Shown: one piece after another, positions 7,006 to 13,291 of the stretch
Layout: each line of letters begins with the position of its first letter
Numbering within the stretch: the first letter of the stretch is position 1
Source: Cellulomonas_A sp047229345
GTDB taxonomy: Bacteria; Actinomycetota; Actinomycetes; Actinomycetales; Cellulomonadaceae
Direction: 5' to 3'
DNA length: 16,079 bases
NCBI RefSeq assembly: GCF_047229345.1
Contig: NZ_JBFTER010000115.1
Span: forward strand, 1-16,079
Notes under the pieces: generated by a model
What the model was told of the DNA's origin: nothing
Seen by the model: only the letters and a program-made list of their open reading frames with translations
The model's database searches: none
Made by a program: the position numbers and the translations under genes

Positions 7006-7011
7006 ACCGTA
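7006..7011 (-). promoter_or_regulatory. -10-like hexamer next to the DUF3592 start codon
   Basis: On the minus strand TACGGT is followed by 7 nt and then ATG. The match at the -35 position (TTCGCT) is weak. GGAG occurs but only 1 nt from the ATG, too close to act as a ribosome binding site. Confidence 0.35.
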
Positions 7012-7121
7012 GCGGGATCGGTGGCGTGAGCGAACGGACGGTCCCGCAGCACCGCAAGAACTCACCCGTCCAGCCGTCGGATCCGGGCCCCGTGCGACGA
7101 CGAGGCGGTATCGACCCGCTC

Positions 7122-7160
7122 GTGACGGTGGCGCACCGGCGGTCCGGCCTCCACCGTCAC
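7122..7160 (-). terminator. Long perfect dyad in the gap downstream of the HNH gene
   Basis: GTGACGGTGG (7122-7131) and CCACCGTCAC (7151-7160) are perfect 10-bp arms around 19 nt. It lies about 97 nt past the HNH stop and about 120 nt upstream of the DUF3592 start. It may be a terminator of the upstream minus-strand unit or a regulatory dyad for the next gene. Confidence 0.4.
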
Positions 7161-7171
7161 CGGGGCGGAAC

Positions 7172-7218
7172 CAGCCCGGCAGCGCGCTCCCACGTCGTCG
7201 CCCCCGCTGTCCGGGCTG
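7172..7218. repeat. Second long dyad in the same gene-free gap
   Basis: CAGCCCGG (7172-7179) and CCGGGCTG (7211-7218) are perfect 8-bp arms separated by 31 nt. With the dyad at 7122-7160 it fills much of the 258-nt gap 6999-7256, where I see no credible gene on either strand. Confidence 0.4.
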
Positions 7219-7256
7219 AGCGCGGGCGCCGCCGCGTGCCCCGCAGGGCGGTCCTC

Positions 7257-7643
7257 CTAGACGGACGGCGGAGCCAGCGGCACGACGTCCGGTGCTGCAC
7301 CGGTGCGGGCGGCCGCGCGGATCTCGGCGTGCCGGAGCAGGAACTGGCGCTCGTCGAGCCGCTTGCGCCGCAGCCACGCCGTGACCTCGGTGTTGCACTT
7401 GCTCGCGTTGCACGAGCGGCACGCCGGAACCACGTTGTCCCAGGTGTACCTGCCGCCGCGCGAGATGGGGAGCACGCAGTCGCGCTGGAGGGAGTCCGCG
7501 CCGGCGGCCGCACCGCAGTAGGCGCAGCCGCCCCACGCCGCCTGGAGCGCCGCCCACTGGGCGGCGTCGAGGTCGTGTTCGACGGCGCCCATCCGGCGCC
7601 GCCGCCGGTTCGCGGCCCGCGCGCGACGGGTGGTGCCTGCCAT
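7257..7643 (-). CDS. HNH-endonuclease-like protein with Cys in place of the first catalytic His
   Basis: A 128-residue basic protein with an Arg-rich N-terminus (residues 6-17). The HNH core is at about 40-83: zinc ribbon C40-x2-C43 and C75-x2-C78, the DCVLPISRGG strand-loop at 55-64, N70 in TWDN, and the closing CNASK at 78-82. HNH enzymes normally read DH(I/V)xP at residues 55-56, where the His activates water; here it is D55-C56. Either this is a Cys-variant subfamily or activity is lost or altered. ATG at 7643-7641 follows TATGCT by 6 nt with no ribosome binding site; M18 is a possible alternative start. It is freestanding and not inside an intron or intein. Confidence 0.82.
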   Translation of the reverse strand: MAGTTRRARAANRRRRRMGAVEHDLDAAQWAALQAAWGGCAYCGAAAGADSLQRDCVLPISRGGRYTWDNVVPACRSCNASKCNTEVTAWLRRKRLDERQFLLRHAEIRAAARTGAAPDVVPLAPPSV

Positions 7644-7649
7644 CGGGCG

Positions 7650-7655
7650 AGCATA
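7650..7655 (-). promoter_or_regulatory. -10-like hexamer next to the HNH start codon
   Basis: TATGCT on the minus strand lies 6 nt before the ATG. No clear -35 was found and no Shine-Dalgarno motif is present, so a leaderless transcript is the simplest reading. Confidence 0.35.
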
Positions 7656-7711
7656 CGGAGAGCGACCGGGCGCCGGGCCGCGACCTGCCGACGCGACGCT
7701 TCCGCACCTCG

Positions 7712-8095
7712 TCAGACGCCCGTGGGGTAGACCTCGGCGCCGCGCAACCGGAGCGCGACGTGCGTCCCCTCCGCGCCCGCCGGCGGCTCGCCGACCGTCT
7801 CGACGAGGACGATCGCGTCGGCCACACGCAGCACGACAAGGCCGTCGCGCACCTGCTCGACGACGCCGGACAGGAGCAGCTCGCCGTCCGCCACGGCCGG
7901 CGCCTCGACCCCCGATGGAGCTACCACGACCGCGTCCCAGTCCACCGGCCCCGGCACCTCGAGCTCCACGTCGAGCGGGAACCCGACGGCCGGGTCGCCG
8001 GTCCCTCGCCAGAGCACGCTCCCGGCGACTCCTGGGGCGCGCACGGTGAGCGCCGCCTCACCCCCGGCACGGCGTCGGTGCAGCACCACCAGCAT
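7712..8095 (-). CDS. Unknown beta-rich small protein
   Basis: A 127-residue soluble protein I do not recognise. It has no signal peptide, membrane helix or Cys. Alternating hydrophobic strands make an all-beta fold likely. The second half, from about residue 75 (SGVVEQVRDGLVVLRVADAI) to the closing GAEVYPTGV, resembles a small OB-like barrel by pattern only. The start is well supported: ATG at 8095-8093 with AGGAGG (plus 8103-8108) 7 nt upstream, unlike its neighbours. It is divergent from the DUF416-like gene across a 79-nt gap that contains an inverted repeat, which hints at shared control. Confidence 0.68.
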   Translation of the reverse strand: MLVVLHRRRAGGEAALTVRAPGVAGSVLWRGTGDPAVGFPLDVELEVPGPVDWDAVVVAPSGVEAPAVADGELLLSGVVEQVRDGLVVLRVADAIVLVETVGEPPAGAEGTHVALRLRGAEVYPTGV

Positions 8096-8132
8096 CGTCG
8101 GACCTCCTCGATCGGTCGGGCGTCGTCCGGGC

Positions 8133-8155
8133 GGTCCGCACCCTGCGCGCGGACC
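8133..8155. promoter_or_regulatory. Inverted repeat in the divergent promoter region
   Basis: GGTCCGC (8133-8139) and GCGGACC (8149-8155) are perfect 7-bp arms around 9 nt. It sits in the 79-nt intergenic region where the -35 of the rightward gene would fall. That is a typical position for an operator controlling one or both divergent genes. Confidence 0.45.
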
Positions 8156-8162
8156 GGCACGT

Positions 8163-8168
8163 GATACT
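8163..8168 (+). promoter_or_regulatory. -10-like hexamer next to the DUF416-like start codon
   Basis: GATACT is followed after 6 nt by the GTG at 8175. No Shine-Dalgarno motif exists in between. The -35 position overlaps the inverted repeat at 8133-8155 and has no good match. Confidence 0.35.
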
Positions 8169-8174
8169 CCTCCC

Positions 8175-8777
8175 GTGACCGCCTACGACGAGACTCTCCT
8201 GTACCAGCGCGTGTCCGCGCTGCCGCCGCTCGGTCAGGCCGCGTTCGCCGCCGCGTGCAGCCAGCGTCTCGGCTCGATGTGCGCGGTGCTCGGCGAGGCG
8301 TGGGGACTCCCCGTGCCGGACGTGTTCGGGACGACGCAGGCAGCCGTGTGGGCGATCTGCGCCGGGGAACGGGGGACGAGCGACGCCGACGATCTCGACG
8401 CCGCCGTGTCCGCCGACGTCCCGCACGACGACGACGAGGACTGGGACCGCTTCTCCGGCTACCTCCAGAGCGCGGGGATCGCGCTGATCCACGCGATCCT
8501 CGCGGCACGGTCACCGGACCCGCGACGGGACGTGTTCGGGGCGCGCCAGCTCGACGAGGTCGCGGACTTCACGGCGAGCGACCTGCGCGACGCCGGGGAC
8601 GACGCCGCCGCGGACGCCGTGCTGCAGGCGGTGCACGAGGGGCTCGACGAGGAGCTCGCGTCGCTCGAGGCCGGGAGCGGGTCCGCCGCCACGATCGAGC
8701 ACGTCCGCCGGCACGCCGAGCTCGAGGGGCGACGGCTCGGCGCGCTGCTGACCGCCTCGCTGCCGGCCGAGGACTGA
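8175..8777 (+). CDS. DUF416 (YjaG)-like protein
   Basis: A 200-residue, mostly helical, acidic cytoplasmic protein. Residues 12-63 (RVSALPPLGQAAFAAACSQR, then the W62 segment) line up by eye with the start of E. coli YjaG, the DUF416 family: R-x2-x-L-x(3)-Q-x3-F-x-A-C-x2-R, later a conserved Trp near AVWA. A second matching block has a DD-rich linker and then an SAGIALIHAIL helix at about 99-109. The family has no known activity. The GTG start at 8175 has no ribosome binding site but has GATACT 6 nt upstream, consistent with leaderless initiation. The family assignment is from memory of the sequence pattern and needs a profile search. Confidence 0.7.
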   Translation: MTAYDETLLYQRVSALPPLGQAAFAAACSQRLGSMCAVLGEAWGLPVPDVFGTTQAAVWAICAGERGTSDADDLDAAVSADVPHDDDEDWDRFSGYLQSAGIALIHAILAARSPDPRRDVFGARQLDEVADFTASDLRDAGDDAAADAVLQAVHEGLDEELASLEAGSGSAATIEHVRRHAELEGRRLGALLTASLPAED

Positions 8778-8826
8778 CAGCCCCGGGACCCGCGCCGCGG
8801 CCCGCGTGCGCCGGGCGGACGCGCCG

Positions 8827-8858
8827 GCGGCCGCCGCCTCCGGGGAGACGACGGCCGC
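8827..8858. terminator. Nested hairpin between convergent DUF416-like and nrdF genes
   Basis: GCGGCCG (8827-8833) pairs with CGGCCGC (8852-8858), and inside it CTCC (8838-8841) pairs with GGAG (8844-8847). It lies in the 104-nt gap between the two stop codons and is suited to end transcription from both directions. Confidence 0.5.
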
Positions 8859-8881
8859 GCGGTGGTGCCGGGGTCAGGACC

Positions 8882-9856
8882 TCAGAAGTCCCAGTCCTCG
8901 TCCTCGGTGTTGACGGCCTTGCCGATGACGTACGACGAGCCGGACCCCGAGAAGAAGTCGTGGTTCTCGTCCGCGTTCGGCGACAGCGCCGAGAGGATCG
9001 CCGGGTTGACGTCCGTCTCGTCGCGCGGGAACAGCGCCTCGTAGCCGAGGTTCATGAGCGCCTTGTTGGCGTTGTAGCGCAGGAACTTCTTGACGTCCTC
9101 GGTCAGGCCGACGCCGTCGTAGAGGTCCTGCGTGTACTCCACCTCGTTGTCGTACAGCTCGAAGAGCAGCTCGAACGTGTAGTCCTTGAGCTCCGCGCGC
9201 TCGGCCTCCGAGAGCTTCTCGAGGCCCTTCTGGTACTTGTAGCCGATGTAGTACCCGTGCACGGCCTCGTCACGGATGATCAGGCGGATCAGGTCGGCCG
9301 TGTTCGTGAGCTTCGCGCGGCTCGACCAGTACATGGGCAGGTAGAAGCCCGAGTAGAACAGGAACGACTCGAGCAGCGTGCTCGCGACCTTGCGCTTGAG
9401 CGGGGAGTCGCCGCGGTAGTAGTCCATGACGATCTCGGCCTTGCGCTGGAGGTTGGAGTTCTCCTCCGACCAGCGGAACGCGTCGTCGATCTCCCGCGTC
9501 GAGCACAGCGTCGAGAAGATCGACGAGTACGACTTGGCGTGCACCGACTCCATGAACGCGATGTTCGTGTAGACGGCCTCCTCGTGCGGCGTGATCGCGT
9601 CGGGGATCAGGCTCACCGCGCCGACCGTGCCCTGGATCGTGTCCAGGAGCGTCAGGCCGGTGAAGACCCGCATCGTGAGCTCCTGCTCCTGCGGGGTCAG
9701 GGTCGCCCACGACTGGATGTCGTTGGAGACCGGGACCTTCTCGGGGAGCCAGAAGTTCCCGACGAGGCGGTCCCACACCTCGGCGTCCTTGTCGTCGTCC
9801 AGGCGGTTCCAGTTGATCGCCGAGACGCGGCTGACCAGCTTCAGCTTCTCACTCAT
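8882..9856 (-). CDS. nrdF: Class Ib ribonucleoside-diphosphate reductase, beta (radical) subunit NrdF
   Basis: 324 residues, normal family length. NrdF houses the dinuclear Mn or Fe tyrosyl-radical cofactor that starts nucleotide reduction in NrdE. All expected ligands are visible: D72, E103 and H106, E163, E197 and H200. The radical Tyr is Y110 in ESVHAKSY. The C-terminus ends EDEDWDF, the acidic-aromatic tail that docks to the alpha subunit. It is the last gene of the operon, 57 nt after nrdE. ATG at 9856-9854 follows a GAGAGAAG stretch by about 9 nt. Confidence 0.97.
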   Translation of the reverse strand: MSEKLKLVSRVSAINWNRLDDDKDAEVWDRLVGNFWLPEKVPVSNDIQSWATLTPQEQELTMRVFTGLTLLDTIQGTVGAVSLIPDAITPHEEAVYTNIAFMESVHAKSYSSIFSTLCSTREIDDAFRWSEENSNLQRKAEIVMDYYRGDSPLKRKVASTLLESFLFYSGFYLPMYWSSRAKLTNTADLIRLIIRDEAVHGYYIGYKYQKGLEKLSEAERAELKDYTFELLFELYDNEVEYTQDLYDGVGLTEDVKKFLRYNANKALMNLGYEALFPRDETDVNPAILSALSPNADENHDFFSGSGSSYVIGKAVNTEDEDWDF

Positions 9857-9913
9857 GTGACTGCACTTCTCTCAGGGGTTCGCGGGGGCGCAGGGTCGCG
9901 GGCGGGCGTCGGC

Positions 9914-12058
9914 TCAGAGCATGCAGCTGACGCAGCCCTCGACCTCGGTCCCCTCGAGGGCCATCTGGCGCAGGCGGATGTAGTAGAGCGTCTTGATGCC
10001 CTTGCGCCACGCGTAGATCTGCGCGCGGTTGATGTCACGCGTCGTCGCGGTGTCCTTGAAGAACAGCGTGAGCGACAGGCCCTGGTCGACGTGCTGCGTC
10101 GCCTCGGCGTACGTGTCGATGATCTTCTCGTAGCCGATCTCGTACGCGTCGTCGTAGTACTCGAGGTTGTCGTTCGTCAGGAAGGGCGCCGGGTAGTAGA
10201 CGCGCCCGATCTTGCCCTCCTTGCGGATCTCGATCTTCGAGGCGACCGGGTGGATCGACGACGTCGAGTGGTTGATGTAGGAGATCGAGCCCGTCGGCGG
10301 GACGGCCTGGAGGTTCTGGTTGTACAGGCCGTGCTCCTGCACGGAGGCGGCCAGCTCGCGCCAGTCCTCCTGCGTCGGGATGTGCACGCCGGCCGTCGCG
10401 AAGAGCTCACGCACCCGCGCCGTCCTGGGCTCCCACGCACGCTCGACGTACTTCTGGAAGTACTCGCCGGTCGCGTACTTGGAGTCCTCGAACCCGTCGA
10501 ACTTCTGGCTGCGCTCGATCGCGAGGCGGTTCGACGCCCGGATCGCGTGGTACGCGACCGTGTAGAAGTAGATGTTCGTGAAGTCCAGGCCCTCCTCGGA
10601 CCCGTAGTGCACCCGCTCGCGCGCCAGGTACCCGTGCAGGTTCATCTGCCCGAGGCCGATCGCGTGGCCGCCGGCGTTGGCGCGGCGGATCGACGGGACC
10701 GAGTCGATCGTCGTCTGGTCCGAGACCGCGGTGAGCGCGCGGATCGCCGTCTCGACGGTCTTGCCGAAGTCCGGCGAGTCCATCGCGAGCGCGATGTTCA
10801 TCGAGCCGAGGTTGCACGAGATGTCGCGGCCGACGTGCTCGTACGACAGGTCGTCGTTGTACGTCGACGGCGTCGAGACTTGGAGGATCTCCGAGCACAG
10901 GTTCGAGTGCGTGATCTTGCCCTTGATGGGGTTCGCGCGGTTGACCGTGTCCTCGAACATCACGTACGGGTAGCCGGACTCGAACTGCAGCTCGGCGAGC
11001 GTCTGGAAGAACTCGCGCGCGTTGATCTTCGTCTTGCGGATGCGCGCGTCGTCGACCATCTCGTAGTACTTCTCGGTGACCGAGATGTCCGCGAACGGCT
11101 TGCCGTAGACGCGCTCGACGTCGTACGGCGAGAACAGGTACATGTCCTCGTTCTTCTTCGCGAGCTCGAACGTGATGTCCGGGATCACGACGCCGAGCGA
11201 GAGCGTCTTGATGCGGATCTTCTCGTCGGCGTTCTCACGCTTGGTGTCGAGGAACCGGTAGATGTCCGGGTGGTGCGCGTGCAGGTACACCGCTCCGGCG
11301 CCCTGGCGCGCGCCGAGCTGGTTGGCGTAGGAGAAGGAGTCCTCGAGGAGCTTCATCACGGGGATGACGCCCGAGGACTGGTTCTCGATGTGCTTGATCG
11401 GGGCGCCGTGCTCGCGGATGTTGCTGAGCAGGAGGGCCACGCCGCCGCCGCGCTTGGAGAGCTGCAGCGCGGAGTTGATGCCGCGCGCGATGGACTCCAT
11501 GTTGTCCTCGATGCGCAGCAGGAAGCACGAGACGGCCTCGCCGCGCTGCGCCTTGCCCGAGTTGAGGAACGTCGGGGTCGCGGGCTGGAACCGGCCGGCG
11601 ATGATCTCGTCGACCATCGACAGCGCGAAGTCCTCGTTGCCGTCGGCGAGCGTGAGGGCCACCATGCACACGCGGTCCTCGAAGCGCTCGAGGTACCGCT
11701 TCCCGTCGAACGTCTTGAGCGTGTACGACGTGTAGTACTTGAACGCGCCGAGGAACGTCTGGAAGCGGAACTTCTTGGAGTACGCGTACTCGAAGAGCGT
11801 CTTGACGAACGCGGGGTCGTACTTCGCGAGGACCTCGGGCTCGTAGTACTTGTTCTCGACGAGGTAGTCGAGCTTCTCCTTGAGGTCGTGGAAGAAGACC
11901 GTGTTCTGGTTGACGTGCTGGAGGAAGTACTGGCGTGCCGCCTCGCGGTCCTTGTCGAACTGGATCTTGCCGTCCGGACCGTACAGGTTGAGCATCGCGT
12001 TGAGGGAGTGGTAATCCATCTCCGTCGCTACGCCGGTATCCGTGACTGTCGCTGCCAA
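9914..12058 (-). CDS. nrdE: Class Ib ribonucleoside-diphosphate reductase, alpha (catalytic) subunit NrdE
   Basis: 714 residues from the TTG at 12058-12056. NrdE reduces ribonucleoside diphosphates to deoxy forms by thiyl-radical chemistry. Visible: redox pair C178 (AVSCFLL) and C415 (DISCNLGS), active-site N386-L-C388-S-E390, the radical-path YY in KTLYYIRLRQ, and the C-terminal CVSC pair that shuttles electrons from NrdH. With the TTG start these residues carry the numbering I recall for Salmonella NrdE, and the length agrees; GAGG (plus 12064-12067) supports it. The start then overlaps the nrdI end by 31 nt. The ATG at 12019 would give 701 residues and no overlap. There is no intein or intron. 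Confidence 0.97.
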   Translation of the reverse strand: MAATVTDTGVATEMDYHSLNAMLNLYGPDGKIQFDKDREAARQYFLQHVNQNTVFFHDLKEKLDYLVENKYYEPEVLAKYDPAFVKTLFEYAYSKKFRFQTFLGAFKYYTSYTLKTFDGKRYLERFEDRVCMVALTLADGNEDFALSMVDEIIAGRFQPATPTFLNSGKAQRGEAVSCFLLRIEDNMESIARGINSALQLSKRGGGVALLLSNIREHGAPIKHIENQSSGVIPVMKLLEDSFSYANQLGARQGAGAVYLHAHHPDIYRFLDTKRENADEKIRIKTLSLGVVIPDITFELAKKNEDMYLFSPYDVERVYGKPFADISVTEKYYEMVDDARIRKTKINAREFFQTLAELQFESGYPYVMFEDTVNRANPIKGKITHSNLCSEILQVSTPSTYNDDLSYEHVGRDISCNLGSMNIALAMDSPDFGKTVETAIRALTAVSDQTTIDSVPSIRRANAGGHAIGLGQMNLHGYLARERVHYGSEEGLDFTNIYFYTVAYHAIRASNRLAIERSQKFDGFEDSKYATGEYFQKYVERAWEPRTARVRELFATAGVHIPTQEDWRELAASVQEHGLYNQNLQAVPPTGSISYINHSTSSIHPVASKIEIRKEGKIGRVYYPAPFLTNDNLEYYDDAYEIGYEKIIDTYAEATQHVDQGLSLTLFFKDTATTRDINRAQIYAWRKGIKTLYYIRLRQMALEGTEVEGCVSCML

Positions 12059-12444
12059 AATGTCCTCAATCCCTCGCGGACGCGGGTGACGTCCTCGTTC
12101 GTTCCCAGGAGCTCGAAGCCGTACAGGTACGGCACGTCGCACTTCGCGGCGATGATGTCGCCGGCGATGCAGTACGCCTCGCCGAAGTTGGTGTTCCCCG
12201 CGGCGATGACCCCGCGCAGGAGCGCGCGGTTGCTCTCGTCGTTGAGGAACCGGACGACCTGCCGTGGCACCGCGCCGCCCTCGTTGCCGCCCCCGTACGT
12301 GGGGACGACGAGGACGTAGGGCTCGTCGACGTGGAGGAACGGCTCCTTGGGCGTCAGCGGGATGCGCTGCGCGGGGAGGCCGAGCTTCTCGACGAAGCGG
12401 TGCGTGTTCTCCGAGGCGCTGGAGAAGTAGACCAGCGAGCTCAT
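12028..12444 (-). CDS. nrdI: NrdI, flavodoxin-like activator of NrdF
   Basis: 138 residues. NrdI is an FMN protein that supplies oxidant to build the Mn-tyrosyl radical in NrdF. The flavodoxin-like features are clear: a phosphate loop near the start (FSSASENTHRF, residues 7-17), VVPTYGGG with the isoalloxazine-side loop (about 46-56), and IAAGNTNFGEAYC (about 79-91). ATG at 12444-12442 has GAGGGAG about 7 nt upstream; an in-frame ATG 24 codons earlier lacks support. It is the second gene of the operon, and its 3' end overlaps the likely nrdE start. Confidence 0.95.
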   Translation of the reverse strand: MSSLVYFSSASENTHRFVEKLGLPAQRIPLTPKEPFLHVDEPYVLVVPTYGGGNEGGAVPRQVVRFLNDESNRALLRGVIAAGNTNFGEAYCIAGDIIAAKCDVPYLYGFELLGTNEDVTRVREGLRTFWQRQSRIPA

Positions 12445-12515
12445 GCTGTGCTCCCTCGTCGGCGGACCTCGGTGGACCCGGGGCTGGTCCTGGCGCGTTC
12501 CTGCGGCGGTGCTCA

Positions 12516-12537
12516 CGCCCGGCTGGTCGGCCGGGCG
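12516..12537 (-). terminator. Hairpin in the nrdH-nrdI gap
   Basis: CGCCCGGC (12516-12523) and GCCGGGCG (12530-12537) form a perfect 8-bp stem with a 6-nt loop, about 72 nt before the nrdI start on the minus strand. It could be a partial terminator, a processing site or an RNA stabiliser. Confidence 0.4.
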
Positions 12538-12589
12538 CGGGCACCGCGAGTGGTTCGACGCCGCGTGGTGCGTGCTGAGCGGCGGTGCA

Positions 12590-12606
12590 GCGGCCTCGTG
12601 GGCCGC
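12590..12606 (-). terminator. Hairpin just after nrdH
   Basis: GCGGCC (12590-12595) and GGCCGC (12601-12606) form a 6-bp stem with a 5-nt loop, 6 nt beyond the nrdH stop. With no T-run, a partial termination or mRNA 3'-end protection role fits better than a full stop. Confidence 0.4.
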
Positions 12607-12612
12607 CGGCGC

Positions 12613-12858
12613 TCAGGCGACCGCGTCGGCCATGCGCTCGGCGAGCGCCTTGATCTGGTCCGGGCGGTAGCCCGACCAGTGCTGCCCGCCGGCGACGACG
12701 ACGGGCGCCTGCAGGTGCCCGAGCGACATGACGTAGTCACGCGCGTCGGCGTCCTGGCTGATGTCGACGACCTCGTACTCGAAGCCCAGCTTGTCGAGCG
12801 CGCGGTACGTCGCGTTGCACTGCACGCAGGACGGCTTCGTGTAGACGGTGATCGACAT
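12613..12858 (-). CDS. nrdH: NrdH, glutaredoxin-like electron donor for class Ib reductase
   Basis: 81 residues, normal length. NrdH is a small thiol-disulfide carrier that re-reduces NrdE and is itself reduced by thioredoxin reductase. The redox motif is C11-V-Q-C14. The HLQAPVVV cis-Pro strand and the NrdH-specific WSGYRPDQI segment are present. ATG at 12858-12856 has GGGAG 6 nt upstream; an in-frame ATG 16 codons earlier lies inside the leader and lacks support. It is the first gene of nrdHIEF, with the NrdR-like sites upstream. Confidence 0.96.
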   Translation of the reverse strand: MSITVYTKPSCVQCNATYRALDKLGFEYEVVDISQDADARDYVMSLGHLQAPVVVAGGQHWSGYRPDQIKALAERMADAVA

Positions 12859-12918
12859 TCTGGCTCCCGTGACGCTTGCTGTGGGTCTCGCTGCCGCAGC
12901 CCTCACTGCGGTGACTCG

Positions 12919-12966
12919 ACACTACACCTAGTGGTCCGGCTTGGCAGTGACCACAACCACTTGTGC
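12919..12966 (-). promoter_or_regulatory. nrdH promoter with two NrdR-like boxes
   Basis: ACACTACACCTAGTGG (12919-12934) and CCACAACCACTTGTGC (12951-12966) resemble the NrdR box (ACACwATATwTwGTGT). They start 32 nt apart, three helical turns, the spacing typical for paired NrdR sites. On the minus strand a promoter fits between and within them: CTGCCA (-35, plus 12942-12947), a 17-nt spacer and TAGTGT (-10, plus 12919-12924). NrdR is the ATP/dATP-sensing repressor of ribonucleotide reductase genes. Its gene is not in this window. Confidence 0.7.
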
Positions 12967-12992
12967 TTACATCCGTGTCGTTTCTCACCCGC

Positions 12993-13096
12993 TGTGGACA
13001 AGTCCACGCTACGCCGGGGGTCTGACACGGCCCCGACCTGCGGGTTCGCGGCCCTCCACAGCAGCCCCACAGTGCTCTCCACAGGCGCCTCCACAG
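12993..13096. promoter_or_regulatory. Cluster of DnaA-box-like motifs upstream of nrdH
   Basis: TGTGGACAA (12993-13001) is the exact complement of TTGTCCACA, the DnaA box of GC-rich actinobacteria, and lies within the dyad GTGGAC-AA-GTCCAC (12994-13007). Downstream come three identical CTCCACAG units (13054-13061, 13077-13084, 13089-13096) and a variant CCCACAG (13066-13072), all sharing the CCACA core. The 433-nt gap 12859-13291 contains no convincing gene. Confidence 0.45.
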
Positions 13097-13291
13097 GGGG
13101 ACGTCCGATTCGTCCCGCGTGCCGTCGGGCGACACACCGCGTGAACGGGCGGCGACCTCGGCGTGTCGTGCGGGCGACGCGCGAGGGCGGGCCGTCCACG
13201 TCACCCGAACGGGCGCACACGTGCCGTCTGCTACGTTCGCCGCCCTTCCGACGCGCCGCTCCGCGCGTCCTCGGCACCCCAGGAGTCCCAC

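Noticed and set aside
7257..7643. HNH gene as an intron or intein homing endonuclease linked to the nrd genes
   Set aside because: It is a stand-alone gene more than 1 kb from nrdF with its own putative promoter, and no split gene surrounds it.
6945..7730. A 261-codon plus-strand frame antisense to the HNH gene
   Set aside because: There is no recognisable domain or ribosome binding site, and it is antisense to a clear HNH protein across its second half.
8255..12319. A 1354-codon open frame on the plus strand, antisense to nrdF and nrdE
   Set aside because: It is a shadow of the GC-rich third positions of the nrd genes. Its translation is Arg/Val/Leu/Asp low complexity with no domain, while the opposite strand encodes unmistakable NrdE and NrdF.
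9914..12544. NrdE as an 876-residue protein, or containing an intein
   Set aside because: The extra N-terminal residues overlap nrdI out of frame and are low complexity. The mature sequence is collinear with known NrdE, with no insertion at the usual intein sites.
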